Below, piece after piece: positions 10,001 through 17,717 of a DNA stretch of 64,000 nt; the first letter of the stretch is position 1; each line of letters begins with the position of its first letter. Source of the stretch: CAZVNZ01 sp964628515. Lineage in GTDB: Bacteria > Bacillota > Clostridia > Christensenellales > Christensenellaceae. The notes under the pieces were generated by a model. That model did no database searches. It was given only the letters and a program-made list of their open reading frames with translations, and was not told the origin of the DNA. The stretch covers positions 1-64,000 of the forward strand of contig CAZVNZ010000008.1 of the NCBI GenBank assembly GCA_964628515.1, in the 5' to 3' direction. The translations under genes and the position numbers were made by a program.

Positions 10001-11249
10001 ATACACCATAGATTCCTCCGCATTGGTAGAGCCGGGTGTTTATAATTTGGAGTACGCCTCTCAAACAATCAACAATATAGATATTAAGGCAAAAACAACA
10101 CTAAACTTCTACACCCTAACCTTCGACACTCAAGGGGGCAGTAGTGTAAGCAGTCAAACGTTGTACAACGCAAAAACAGGTAGCAAGCCTAAAGAACCCA
10201 CTAAAGACGGGTATGTATTCGAGGACTGGTATACATCTCCCACCGCAACCACGCCCTTTAGCTTTGCCACACCCATTACCTCCAAAACCACCCTCTACGC
10301 AAGGTGGAATCTTGCAACCTACGATGTCACCTTTGACGCAAACGGGGGTACACGCACAGGGGGCGGAAGTCTAAACCAAAAGGTAGAGCACGGCAAAAAC
10401 GCCATAGCACCTATACTTGCAAAAGAAGGTTTTGTGTTTAACGGCTGGGATGCCCCCTTAACAAACATCACCAAAAACACTAAAATAAAAGCAAGCTGGG
10501 CGCCCCTTAAAAAGTTTAATGTTATAACAAACTTTGCAGTATACACGGGGAGCGGAGAGGTTAGTGCAATAATAGACGCTAACCACGCTAATTTCCTTGC
10601 GCTGTTTTTAAACAATACAGAGGTGGGCAAGGAGCACTATAATCACAGTAGCGGAAGCACGGTTATTACCCTAAAGGAAAGCTACCTTAAAACCTTTAGC
10701 GACGGTACTTACAACCTGCGTGCCACCTTTAGCGACGGCTACGGAGATTTACCGCTGACAGTTAAGTTAGCCCCTGCACCAAGCCCTTCGCCACAACCTA
10801 CGCCTACGACTACGCCCACACCAACAACGTCGCCTACACACACGCCACAACCTACGGAAGCACCGCTACCTACGGCTACTCAAACGGCACCACCCATTAC
10901 CTACATTACCATAAAGGCAAGTGCAGGCACAGGGGGCAGTATTTCCCCTAAAGGAAATGTGGATATAGAGAAAGGCACGGACTACACCTTCTACATTACC
11001 GGGGACGATGGCTATCGCATTGCACAGCTAAAAGTGGACGGTAAAACGGCATCGGCGGATAAAAATAACGCCTACACCTTTAGAAATGTGCAGGCTAATC
11101 ACACTATAAGCGTAACCTTTGTAAAAGAAGGTACAGCCCTAAAAACAGGGGATAGCACAAACCTGTTTTTGTGGACGGAAGTGCTTATTATTGCGCTGTG
11201 TATTGCAGGAATCGGGGTGGTTTGGAGGTTGGCAAAAGGTAAGCAATAA
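4002..11249 (+). CDS. Giant GLUG-repeat surface protein
   Basis: A 2,415-residue secreted protein. A signal peptide (1-27) is followed by a Pro/Thr/Gln-rich linker (about 28-135) and a short tandem duplication (AQQAQLGM twice). Next is one divergent module and five large modules of about 330 residues, with starts near residues 289, 615, 942, 1293 and 1655. Each opens with PYxI(A/T)TPQQL and then runs through DIDLS, GFTPIG, FDGxGKxVKNLTIN, QGLFG and many GGLVG repeats (GLUG motif). After these come two Listeria-Bacteroides (InlB B-type) repeats near 2033 and 2106, a PT-rich linker, one more beta domain, LKTGD, a transmembrane helix and RLAKGKQ. The start is GTG with AGGGGG upstream; an ATG two bases earlier is immediately followed by a stop. 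Role: adhesion or matrix binding (inference); no enzyme domain seen. Confidence 0.85.
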   Translation: MKRIKQILSIFLALTLILSILSMTAYAQDTQKTTQGEHTQNPIQPSPTQSSQPTPSVSPIPTDSPAPSVSPNLNDTTTPTTSPTPTQTEQGEQPIQKEAGEQQGNFEQPSKQNPQLTPTPTQTEQPNPQIAEDTQSSFNNDGMLTLAQQAQLGMAQQAQLGMAQMQANKKGRAIPSVFGQNDAQPFIIKNKTQLTELATLIKSNATYGDNTYAYATAYYKLEENIDFNGDTLAPIGDFKGFFNGDGKEITNILLTTPNHTDAFLGLFTGYNSGSITNLVVSSYYAGEGNATTPYEIVTPQQLNRLADLVNDDATNQTYGSFSYKLTADIDLAIYKDANGGKGFTPIGNGVNRFKGDFDGNAKLVKNLTINDDNNFNIGLFGIVETGSIKNLGVVNFNIAGKANLGGLAGYINNSTIKQCYTTGNIKGDGSVGGLMGMSAEGSTTENCYTNVNVTGTGAGIGGLAGKNEASKILNCYTIGSVTSKGSCVGGIVGESANNSTVENCIAYIDKINGNAGSTNRIVGINSGTLKNNYARSGIKVNGEIVENALPDRENGDNIGYGNTKLSTQFKEVFGDANPAWIYTEDKLSILAMGSTTQTKDLPNYLEVNFEGGDGTQANPYQIATPQQLKNLADLINDEFTNSDFTEKYYILTKDIDLSIYKNANGGKGWTPIGKGTNNFKGNFDGDGKAVKNLTINDEYGYFQGLFGDVMGAGIIKNLGIVDCNIKGYQCVGGLVGAIGATVENCYTTGKVSGNTFVGGLVGDNRGTLKNSYSTANVDAKKDNAGGLVGLVFGNLAIIENCYATGDVKADGFAGGLVGILNEGNIKKCFVFGEKINGTTIGTNRILGIGIGSPTLSGNYAWAGTKVNDATVSGGTATDENGADITYNGATGLSTQFSTIFGNNAVWTFTNNGLPILANGSTTYQTSALPSYVAQALSGGTGIEADPYQITTPQQLKAMADLVNGNVGGYRSAHYKLMEDIDLSIYKNANGGKGFTPIGNATTNFEGTFDGNGKVIKNLTINNKDADNQGLFGFISNATIKNLGVADCNVTGRDMAGGLVGLAEGTSTIENCYTTGSVTGDNYIGGLVGDNRGTVTNCYSTANVTAINNIAGGLIGSNRGKIENNYATGSVSGTSMLGGLVGQSSNGEIAYSYATGSVSGNNSVGGLVGYIDGGKIKNSIALGESISGYSLTNRIVGQTVNSPTLTANFAWSGMKVNGSTVTNTDDRTPNGKDILYKEGSGLEPQLNAVLDDRSGSVVWNYGDNLLSTLKNAGGTQHKNLPGYIFCAGGKGTPTDPYLIATPQHLKAMANLINGQATNSAYRELNYKLTADIDLAGYSAGMGFTPIGVVDIVVSVDRPFKGAFDGGGKVVKNLTINNPYEDNQGLFGTAENATIKNLGVVDCNVLGVNGAGGLVGYLSHSDIINSYSTGDVTTDKNYAGGLVGRSNNSDITNSYTTGDVTANTSSAGGLVGYLGYSDITNSYTTVKVTADTNYAGGLVGYSDNSDITNCYTTGDVTANTDCAGGLVGNSTNITITNSIAFGANINSPSNAHRIIGINSGVATLTNNHAYNQMRVNGSPITSPTPADIEGAHLTTNIATATSPATLNTQFSTVFSTNNDAWVFADNKLPILKNVGGKQDTDLPIHVEGLFSGSGTQVDPYQITTPQQLQYMAILVNNPITNGEFGGTNKYYELKTNIDLSIFTDAIGGKGFTPIGTLANSFKGIFNGNGYVVKNLIINNSTEDNQGLFGGVNGGSIKNLGVVDCNVSGKNQVGGLVGLCNETTIEKCYTTGYVEGENLIGGLVGNNITGNIINCYSTANVRGNDYVGGFVGQLVRNLNNNDGSITNCYTIGNVSGSTDIGGMLGYGNHGLIKNSLALNKTISATSNAGRVVGRMESDATLTDNYAYAAMQGGGNDFGKTKKDGESKSYSDLRNINDEAWVGFKGTEWKTLTSGYLPILDGFNYPQPNRKLTEVTEGMVSVDVKKDGSAQSGAVITDTKTNFKYTIDSSALVEPGVYNLEYASQTINNIDIKAKTTLNFYTLTFDTQGGSSVSSQTLYNAKTGSKPKEPTKDGYVFEDWYTSPTATTPFSFATPITSKTTLYARWNLATYDVTFDANGGTRTGGGSLNQKVEHGKNAIAPILAKEGFVFNGWDAPLTNITKNTKIKASWAPLKKFNVITNFAVYTGSGEVSAIIDANHANFLALFLNNTEVGKEHYNHSSGSTVITLKESYLKTFSDGTYNLRATFSDGYGDLPLTVKLAPAPSPSPQPTPTTTPTPTTSPTHTPQPTEAPLPTATQTAPPITYITIKASAGTGGSISPKGNVDIEKGTDYTFYITGDDGYRIAQLKVDGKTASADKNNAYTFRNVQANHTISVTFVKEGTALKTGDSTNLFLWTEVLIIALCIAGIGVVWRLAKGKQ
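8226..8645 (+). repeat. 84-bp in-frame minisatellite in the GLUG protein
   Basis: Five consecutive units begin at 8226, 8310, 8394, 8478 and 8562, exactly 84 bases (28 residues) apart. Each encodes a GLUG unit of the form AGGLVGxxxxSDITNSYTTGDVT. The units are close to identical at DNA level, unlike the more diverged GLUG units elsewhere in the gene. Such near-identical in-frame repeats can expand or contract by slipped pairing or recombination. Confidence 0.85.
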
Positions 11250-11290
11250 ACCGCTTTTTAACCATATAAATAAATTACTGCATATTATAT

Positions 11291-11326
11291 AAAAGAGATT
11301 TATGTTTTAGGATGTAAATCTCTTTT
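11291..11326 (+). terminator. Terminator-like hairpin after the GLUG gene
   Basis: A perfect 12-bp inverted repeat (11291-11302 with 11315-11326, arm AAAAGAGATTTA) around a 12-base loop. It is followed by GGCATTTTATTT rather than a pure U run, so termination efficiency is uncertain. The rest of the 282-base gap to the next gene holds no ORF I can support. Confidence 0.6.
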
Positions 11327-11531
11327 GGCATTTTATTTGGTTTGGGAGTGCATTTTTGCCAAAATACATAAAAAATAGGTAAAAAGTGCGTTGTTATCGT
11401 AATGTACGTTGACTTGCAAAACACCTGTGCTTATTATTGATTTATAGCAAAAAAATGGATTTACAAAATGTATGAAGGTTCGTTAAATATAGCAACTTTC
11501 TGTATGCAAAAAAATTGAGGTAAAAAAAGTT

Positions 11532-14500
11532 ATGAATTTATACATAAAAAAGCACGGCACAAAAACCAAAAAAACCAAAAGAAATTGTATAATATTGTTT
11601 GTAGTTATGGTTTTGGTTTTGCAAATACCTCTAATTAGCGGTGTAAGCGCAATGTCCGCACGAGAAGAGGTTACAGCCTCGCAGAGTGGAGTAGAAGTGC
11701 CGATAACTCAAATAGAGCAAGGTGCGCCAACACAGCAGGGGGACAGCCATGCAGAGCAGGGTGTGCCAACAGAGCAAGGTAGCTTAGGGCTACCTGAAGT
11801 TGTAGCAAGCCAAACCGCAAAGGCGGAGATTTCCAAGGAGGAAATAACAAACGAGCTTTTGCAACCCACCAACGAAACGCAAGGGGAAATTGCAGAAATA
11901 GGTAGTATAGGTGCATCTAAAATACAAGATGAGAGCGTTAAGGAGTATAAGGACGGCATCACCGATAATTCTTTGAGTTATAACAATGTTAGGCTTACAA
12001 ACGTTGGAGACGAGTTTTCGTATTTTACAGATATAGTGTTAGACTACGGCTCTGCAAAACCGCCCTACCCAAGAGATGCTTACGTAACACTTCAGTACTC
12101 CTACCACATACCGGTGGGGGCAATACTCTCCGTTAATACGGATTACACCTTTCAAATACCTACCTCTTTTATATACGAAAGTGGTGTGCCTGTAAAAATA
12201 AAAGCCTTAGACGATTCCTCAAAAAACGTTGGGGAGGTTAGGATAGACACTACAACCAACATTGCTACCGTAGATTTTTACGATGGTATGGAGGCATACT
12301 TAGCAGAGGGTAGCACAGGGCAAATATTTATTACCACTAAGTTTGATAAATCTAAAACAGACAACAACGGCACGCAAAATATAGAGTTTTTCAGCGGACT
12401 TACCACCGCCCTAAAAACAGTTAGCGTGCCCTTTGCCATAGACCAAATTAAAAGCAACTTTCCCTTAAGTTTAGAGGGTAAGGCAGAAATAAGCAAGACC
12501 CCAATGGAAGTGGTGTGGACAAGCAAATTTAGTCTGGAAGTGCTAAATTTAAGCAATGCACACTTAAACGACGCAGACGGAAAAATTAAGAATGTAAAAA
12601 TAGAATTTACAATAGACCCTGCTTTTAAAACAGACAGTGTAACTATGCTTGCAAATGCTAATAAAGCTACAATAACCAAAGACGGAAAATCCTTTACATA
12701 TGACCTTACTTCCTACGATGAAAGTAGCAGAAAGCTGACATTTACTTTTATCTCTGCGATGGAAAAAGGCGAGTACATAATTACCTTTCCAACAACCTTT
12801 ACTTTAGATAGTTTGGGAGATGGCGAAAAAAAACAGTTTGAAAACAAGGTATCCGCAACCTACGATTTGCCACAGTACGATACTACGAAAACTTCTGCCG
12901 TTTTTAAAACAGACAGTCTTGTGCAAGCTACAAATGTTGTACCTGCAAAGGTGGATGTGGAAATAATAATGCTGGACAAAACTCATACAACGGCAGACAG
13001 AGAGATATTTTGGACGGTTATAATGAACAAAGGCGGACTTGATGTTGCAAATGGTAATATAGAGGACATTTTGCCCGAAGGGTTAGTAATTACTAAAGCA
13101 GAATTGAGTGATGGCACAACTGTTATTGACTCTTTTCCGGATAAACCTACGGGTATTTTAAATATTACAAACGGTACTACAAACGCTATTGTTTCCGCAA
13201 TGTTACCCACGCCGTCCACCAAAACCTACACCCTAACCTACACCACAAAAGTAGACGATGGGTATTTTGATGAAAACGATATACCCACCTTTACAAATAA
13301 TGCCAAATACGAAGGAACGGTAGGGGGAGTAGGCTTTAGTCGCACAAAAACCGTAACCGCTCAAATAAAAACCTTTTTAATCAGCAAAAGCGGTGTATAC
13401 AATACGCAAGACCACAAAATAAACTGGACAATAGACTTTAACACTAATAAAGTGGATATGAAAGACGTTGTTTTTACGGACAAAATTCCAAATGGGCTTA
13501 CGCTTGATGAAAGCAGTATTATGGTAGCAGGGGTTACAAGCACGGGGCACAAATTTATCAATGGTGTTTTAGAGATTGATGTTGGCGACGTAGGGCACGA
13601 CGCTAAAGGGCATATTACCTTTTCTACCGCCGTTGACGATAATAAAATATGGGCAAACAACATAACACCGGAGAAAATTTTTAGCAATACGGCAAGCATA
13701 ACCGCTAAAGTAAACGGAGGGGATAAAACTGCATCCTCTACATACAGTCCGGAAATTAAAAGTCAGGTTATAACGCTAACAGGCAATGCCAACGATTATA
13801 ACTTTGAGGAAAAAACCGCTAAGTGGCAGATTACGTTAAACCAAAACCAAATGGCTATAACTTCTACTGTACTTGTACTTAACATACCGGCAGGGCAAAA
13901 ATTTCTGAAATTTTCTGATAGCTCCCAGTATGATAGTGTCGTTTATAACTATATAGACGAAAAAACACCCTCCACCGCTATTGTAACCTTAAAAGATTTT
14001 GCAAAGGGTAGCACTCCGCTAAATTTGGAGTATTATACACAAATAACAGATTTAACACCCTTTAATACTAACCCTAAGGTTACTATAGAAAACTCGGCTA
14101 TTCTAAAGGGTACGGAAATCCCAAATATTTCTGATGGGGGAGTTTTGGCATCGGCAAACCAAACGGTTGCAAGCTCGGTTGTAAAGAAATCCGCAGCAAA
14201 TAGCGGAGAAGCTAATATAGTAACATGGTCTGTAATTATTAACGAAAACCTTGTACCTATTAATAATCCTGTAATTACGGATAAATTAAGTGACTACTTT
14301 ACATATGTACCTAATTCTGCAAAATTATATAAGTTAGGAATAGCAAATGGAAAAATAAATGTAAATGCAAAAACTCCCGTTTCTGTTGGCGGTAACTTTG
14401 CAAAATACAACGAAGGGACAAACACTCTTACTTTTGCATTTGAAAATACCATAACGGACGGATATTTGCTTACTTTTGATGCTTATATAGATTGCAAAGC

Positions 14501-16709
14501 AAGCGGAATTAATATCGGGCAAAACACCGTTTCTAACAGCGCCGGCATAAACGGCGGAGCACTAAAGCAAGACGGCGATAAAGCGACTTTTAGTACAAAT
14601 GTTGCAAACGACGGCGGTAAGGCAAACCGTTTTTCCGGCAAGGTTAAAGTAATTAAAAAGGACGATGCAGGGCAACCGATTGTAGGAGTAGTATTCGCTT
14701 TAGGAGATAGCACCCAAACAACGGACGAAAACGGCGAGGCGTTTTTTGACGGCTTAATGCTGGGTAAGCAATACACGCTAACAGAGGTATCCGCCCCCGA
14801 GAGTTATGTGATTTCCGGCTTTACTAAAGACATACTTATTAGGGATGGAGCAGAAGTAGAAGTACCGGTAGAAAACACTCGTGTTATAAGTACGGTTGAT
14901 ATCTTAAAAAAGGATGAAAACGGAAAAATATTATCTAATGTAGAATTTAATGTAAAAAATGCAGATGCCACAACACCTGCGTATAACAAAAACGAGGTTA
15001 CAAATTCTTCGGGAATAGCGACTTTTACGGATATTCCCTATGGCAACTACACTTATACGGAAATAAGTGCGCCCAAAGAATATGTGCTAAACTCAACCCC
15101 CGTACCATTTAGCATTAAAAACTCGGATAACGGTAAGGTAGTTACTTTAAATGCTACCAATAAATTTAAAAGAATACCTGTGGAAATTACCGTTAAAGAC
15201 AGCACAACAAAACTGCCTTTAAGCAATGTGGAAGTAACAATATACAACAAAGGCGATAATTCCGTTATAGCTGTTAAAAAAACGGATAGTAGCGGTAATA
15301 TAAACATACCCGATTTAAAATACGGAGATTACTACTACAAAGAAACAGGAAATATCCCATACTACAAAGAGGATACCCAAAGTCGAGACTTTAGCATAAA
15401 TACCGACAATAAAGTAAGTACAGGGTACGAAAAAGACCCATACTTAGGCAACTTAGAAATAACCGTTACGGATAAAATAACGACAGACGGGCTTTTAGGT
15501 GTTAAAGTCAGCTTGTATAGGGAAAATGGCGTATTAGTTTTGGAAAAAACCACAGACGCAAACGGAAAAATTACTTTTGAGAATTTACCCTACGGCAAGT
15601 ATTATTATAAGGAAACAGGCAATATAGAAGGCTACCTGCCATTTGCCGAAAAGAAGGACACAACCCACGAAAACCCACTTACAAAATCTGCATATCCAAA
15701 AGCTAAATATGTGGGTACGCTGGAGGTTAGTGTTAGAGACAGATTTACGGAAGAAATGCTGGAGGGGGCAGAAGTAACTTTATACAATGCAAAAGACAGC
15801 TCGGTAGTGGCTAAAAAAACCACGGACAGCACAGGCAAGGTATTCTTTGGCGATTTACCTTTAGGCAGTTACTATTTCAAAGAAAGCAAGCCACCTACCT
15901 ATTATACTATTGATGATATGAGCAACTCCTTTAACATAGAGCCTACCAATCTTAATGTTACAGGTATAATAAACAAGGTAATTTTAGGCAGTTTAAAGGT
16001 ACAAATAACAGATGTATCCACAAAAGCACCTATTGCAAACTGCAAAGTTGGGCTGTACAGTAAGGATGGCACGCAGGTAGCCACAAAAACCACAGACAAA
16101 AACGGCGAAGTGCTGTTTGAAGCTTTAAATTTAGGGGACTACTATTTTAAAGAGACAGAGTCTGCCGATGGTTACGTAGCGGAGAATAAGGCACATAATT
16201 TTGCGGTAACCAAGCCTGTGCCACATACGCAAGATGCCATAATAAAGGCAAAGGTTATACAGAGAAATCATGCTATTGCAGTTAAAACCAATTTAAAGTT
16301 TTCGGGGAGTATTACGGTACCGGAGGGGGCTACCCTTTCTTTAGAGTCTATGGCACTTAACGGTAATGTGGAGTTAATGGGGGACGGCAGTTTTATATAC
16401 ACTCCCAAACCGGATTTTTATGGTGATGATACATTTATACTAAGGCTAACCCATGCTGACGGAAGTGTGGAGTTAATAACGGTTAGTGTTACGGTGGAAA
16501 AAACGGTTGCGCCTACTACACCGCCAACGCAAGAGCCTGATGTGTCTGCACCAACTACAAACGAGCCCGGGGTTGCTGGGACTGCAACGGTTAAAACAGG
16601 AGATACCAAAGATATTACGCCTTATGTGGTGATTATTGTTGTGGTTGGAGTTGTGGCGGTGGGTGCTGTTTTGGTGGTTTTGAGGAAGAGGAGAGAAGGT
16701 AGAAACTGA
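11532..16709 (+). CDS. Large adhesin with SpaA/Cna-B-like repeats
   Basis: A 1,725-residue surface protein. A basic N terminus and signal helix (about 18-40) are followed by a Gln/Glu-rich stretch (45-130) and an N-terminal adhesive region with Ig-like folds (FSYFTDIVLDYG; about 150-450). Several DUF11/fibrillar beta domains follow (about 450-1030). Six B-type (SpaA/Cna-B) repeats start near residues 1032, 1121, 1215, 1306, 1395 and 1486. Each has the pattern xxKDxxT....TDxNGxxxFxxLxxGxYYxKE, which can form intramolecular Lys-Asn isopeptide bonds in this family. Then come a cadherin-like domain (about 1590-1670), VKTGD, a transmembrane helix and RKRREGRN. GAGG precedes the ATG. It probably extends a ligand-binding tip from the cell surface. 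No sortase gene is in the window. Confidence 0.87.
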   Translation: MNLYIKKHGTKTKKTKRNCIILFVVMVLVLQIPLISGVSAMSAREEVTASQSGVEVPITQIEQGAPTQQGDSHAEQGVPTEQGSLGLPEVVASQTAKAEISKEEITNELLQPTNETQGEIAEIGSIGASKIQDESVKEYKDGITDNSLSYNNVRLTNVGDEFSYFTDIVLDYGSAKPPYPRDAYVTLQYSYHIPVGAILSVNTDYTFQIPTSFIYESGVPVKIKALDDSSKNVGEVRIDTTTNIATVDFYDGMEAYLAEGSTGQIFITTKFDKSKTDNNGTQNIEFFSGLTTALKTVSVPFAIDQIKSNFPLSLEGKAEISKTPMEVVWTSKFSLEVLNLSNAHLNDADGKIKNVKIEFTIDPAFKTDSVTMLANANKATITKDGKSFTYDLTSYDESSRKLTFTFISAMEKGEYIITFPTTFTLDSLGDGEKKQFENKVSATYDLPQYDTTKTSAVFKTDSLVQATNVVPAKVDVEIIMLDKTHTTADREIFWTVIMNKGGLDVANGNIEDILPEGLVITKAELSDGTTVIDSFPDKPTGILNITNGTTNAIVSAMLPTPSTKTYTLTYTTKVDDGYFDENDIPTFTNNAKYEGTVGGVGFSRTKTVTAQIKTFLISKSGVYNTQDHKINWTIDFNTNKVDMKDVVFTDKIPNGLTLDESSIMVAGVTSTGHKFINGVLEIDVGDVGHDAKGHITFSTAVDDNKIWANNITPEKIFSNTASITAKVNGGDKTASSTYSPEIKSQVITLTGNANDYNFEEKTAKWQITLNQNQMAITSTVLVLNIPAGQKFLKFSDSSQYDSVVYNYIDEKTPSTAIVTLKDFAKGSTPLNLEYYTQITDLTPFNTNPKVTIENSAILKGTEIPNISDGGVLASANQTVASSVVKKSAANSGEANIVTWSVIINENLVPINNPVITDKLSDYFTYVPNSAKLYKLGIANGKINVNAKTPVSVGGNFAKYNEGTNTLTFAFENTITDGYLLTFDAYIDCKASGINIGQNTVSNSAGINGGALKQDGDKATFSTNVANDGGKANRFSGKVKVIKKDDAGQPIVGVVFALGDSTQTTDENGEAFFDGLMLGKQYTLTEVSAPESYVISGFTKDILIRDGAEVEVPVENTRVISTVDILKKDENGKILSNVEFNVKNADATTPAYNKNEVTNSSGIATFTDIPYGNYTYTEISAPKEYVLNSTPVPFSIKNSDNGKVVTLNATNKFKRIPVEITVKDSTTKLPLSNVEVTIYNKGDNSVIAVKKTDSSGNINIPDLKYGDYYYKETGNIPYYKEDTQSRDFSINTDNKVSTGYEKDPYLGNLEITVTDKITTDGLLGVKVSLYRENGVLVLEKTTDANGKITFENLPYGKYYYKETGNIEGYLPFAEKKDTTHENPLTKSAYPKAKYVGTLEVSVRDRFTEEMLEGAEVTLYNAKDSSVVAKKTTDSTGKVFFGDLPLGSYYFKESKPPTYYTIDDMSNSFNIEPTNLNVTGIINKVILGSLKVQITDVSTKAPIANCKVGLYSKDGTQVATKTTDKNGEVLFEALNLGDYYFKETESADGYVAENKAHNFAVTKPVPHTQDAIIKAKVIQRNHAIAVKTNLKFSGSITVPEGATLSLESMALNGNVELMGDGSFIYTPKPDFYGDDTFILRLTHADGSVELITVSVTVEKTVAPTTPPTQEPDVSAPTTNEPGVAGTATVKTGDTKDITPYVVIIVVVGVVAVGAVLVVLRKRREGRN

Positions 16710-16710
16710 G

Positions 16711-16738
16711 GTTTTAGCGGTTAGTGGTTGGTGGGTGG
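16711..16738. repeat. Degenerate heptamer repeat at a gene 3' end
   Basis: Immediately after the adhesin stop the sequence reads as heptamers GTTTTAG CGGTTAG TGGTTGG TGGGTGG, followed by more G/T-rich sequence to about 16800. It resembles, in reverse complement, the heptamers at the 3' ends of proA and argH. Confidence 0.4.
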
Positions 16739-16900
16739 ATTTGGTTTTGGTGGGCTGTTAGTTGGTTTTTGGGTTGGGGGCGGACATAGGTGGTTGACTG
16801 TTATTGAGGTTGGAATTTTATTTAGTGATACTGTTACCGGCGTTTTGTTTTGTATTCTTAAAAATGTTTGTGGCGTCGGTAATTTTATTTGAGTGTTGTG
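16739..16900. other. Gap with no supported gene
   Basis: This G/T-rich stretch lies between the adhesin and the first small-RNA promoter. A frame on the minus strand is compositionally biased (Pro/Thr/Asn) and not believable as a gene. TTACCG near 16836 and CGGTAA near 16877 could pair over a long loop. Nothing else is seen. Confidence 0.5.
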
Positions 16901-16929
16901 TTGATTTTTTTTAGAATATAGCATATAAT
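16901..16929 (+). promoter_or_regulatory. Sigma-A promoter of the antisense RNA, copy 1
   Basis: TTGATT (16901-16906), a 17-base spacer, and a perfect TATAAT (16924-16929). Transcription is expected to start near 16936, a few bases before CAGGGAAACCG. Confidence 0.8.
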
Positions 16930-16935
16930 AAAAAA

Positions 16936-17017
16936 CAGGGAAACCGTTTAAAGAGGTTAGCCCTAAGAATGTTATTGAAATAACCGTTCACGTGCTAGTG
17001 AGAACGGTTATTTTTTT
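16936..17017 (+). ncRNA. Candidate antitoxin RNA, copy 1
   Basis: About 82 nt from the predicted start to the end of a strong intrinsic terminator: a perfect 12-bp stem (16978-16989 with 17002-17013) and a run of seven T. The 5' part can form a short hairpin AACC...GGTT followed by GCCCTAAG. The terminator half lies antisense to the end of the small peptide gene at 17008-17076, so the two transcripts overlap tail to tail. The function is inferred from the architecture. No homology search was possible. Confidence 0.6.
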
Positions 17018-17076
17018 GCTTGAAATATTTTGTGTATTACTACCAATATAACTATTAGAGCTACTAAATACTCCAT
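17008..17076 (-). CDS. Small hydrophobic peptide, type I toxin candidate, copy 1
   Basis: A 22-residue peptide starting MEYLVALIVILVV and ending HKIFQAKK, that is, one hydrophobic helix and a basic tail. An excellent ribosome binding site (AAGGGGGTGG) lies seven bases upstream of the ATG. A minus-strand promoter TTGCCT (17155-17160), 17-base spacer, TATAAT (17132-17137) precedes it. The copies at 17369 and 17718 encode an 18-residue version; here the stop codon has changed to CAA, so translation runs into the terminator stem. It resembles Fst/TxpA/holin-like toxin peptides in size, hydropathy and context, but I do not recognise the exact family. Confidence 0.65.
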   Translation of the reverse strand: MEYLVALIVILVVIHKIFQAKK

Positions 17077-17245
17077 GACACCACCCCCTTATAAAGAGAG
17101 TAGCTAACCGCCTCATTTCCCTGTTTGTATAATTATAAACATTTGCATAGCATTAGGCAATAGGGTGTAAGAGACATATATGGGTGGTATGTTTTGTATG
17201 TTTGAAATAGTTTTAAATTTATGGAAGTTATATTAAAAGAAGAGG

Positions 17246-17274
17246 TTGATTTTTTTAAAAATTTAGCATATAAT
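17246..17274 (+). promoter_or_regulatory. Sigma-A promoter of the antisense RNA, copy 2
   Basis: TTGATT (17246-17251), a 17-base spacer and a perfect TATAAT (17269-17274). The predicted start is near 17281. Confidence 0.8.
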
Positions 17275-17280
17275 AAAAAA

Positions 17281-17364
17281 CAGGGAAACCGTTTAAAGCG
17301 GTCAGCCCCAGAACAAGTTATTAAAATAACCGTACACATTGGCTATTGAGAACGGTTATTTTTT
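17281..17364 (+). ncRNA. Candidate antitoxin RNA, copy 2
   Basis: About 84 nt. The 5' region contains ACCG TTTAAAG CGGT, a stable small hairpin, followed by single-stranded CAGCCCCAG. The CCCC could pair with the GGGGG of the toxin ribosome binding site (inference). It ends at an intrinsic terminator (stem 17323-17333 with 17352-17362, T run to 17364). The 3' ends of this RNA and the opposing peptide mRNA overlap through the terminator. Confidence 0.6.
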
Positions 17365-17368
17365 ATGC

Positions 17369-17425
17369 TTAAAATATTTTATATATTATTATTAGTAGTA
17401 CTATTAACGCAATTAAATATTCCAT
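17369..17425 (-). CDS. Small hydrophobic peptide, type I toxin candidate, copy 2
   Basis: An 18-residue peptide, MEYLIALIVLLIIIYKIF, almost entirely one membrane-spanning helix. It is preceded by AAGGGGGTGGTGCT and then ATG, close to the ideal Shine-Dalgarno sequence. Its promoter is TTGCCT (17504-17509), 17-base spacer, TATAAT (17481-17486), giving an mRNA from about 17474 with a ~48-nt leader. That leader starts with CAGGGAAATGAGGCGGTTAGC-like sequence, similar to the first bases of the opposing RNA. It is too short for ordinary gene calling. Its conservation in three copies, with substitutions that keep hydrophobicity (V/I, L/I exchanges), argues that it is translated. Confidence 0.65.
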   Translation of the reverse strand: MEYLIALIVLLIIIYKIF

Positions 17426-17594
17426 AGCACCACCCCCTTATAAAGAGAGTAGCTAACCGCCTCATTTCCCTGTTTGTATAATTATAAACATTTGCATAGC
17501 ATTAGGCAATAGGGTGTAAGAGACATATATGGGTGGTATGTTTTGTATGTTTGAAATAGTTTTAAATTTATGGAAGTTATATTAAAAGAAGAGG

Positions 17595-17623
17595 TTGATT
17601 TTTTTAAAAATTTAGCATATAAT
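17595..17623 (+). promoter_or_regulatory. Sigma-A promoter of the antisense RNA, copy 3
   Basis: TTGATT (17595-17600), a 17-base spacer and TATAAT (17618-17623), the same as in copy 2. Confidence 0.8.
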
Positions 17624-17629
17624 AAAAAA

Positions 17630-17713
17630 CAGGGAAACCGTTTAAAGCGGTCAGCCCCAGAACAAGTTATTAAAATAACCGTACACATTGGCTATTGAGA
17701 ACGGTTATTTTTT
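17630..17713 (+). ncRNA. Candidate antitoxin RNA, copy 3
   Basis: Identical to copy 2 across the predicted transcript, ending at the terminator stem 17672-17682 with 17701-17711. Being identical, it should cross-regulate copy 2. Confidence 0.6.
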
Positions 17714-17717
17714 ATGC

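Noticed and set aside
16721..16924. A minus-strand frame after the adhesin
   Set aside because: Pro/Thr/Asn bias comes from G/T-rich repeats; no ribosome binding site; it overlaps the small-RNA promoter.
17133..17688. Two identical 68-residue minus-strand frames 349 bases apart
   Set aside because: They are a by-product of the tandem repeat and run across the antisense-RNA promoter. The short frame with the strong ribosome binding site is the credible peptide.
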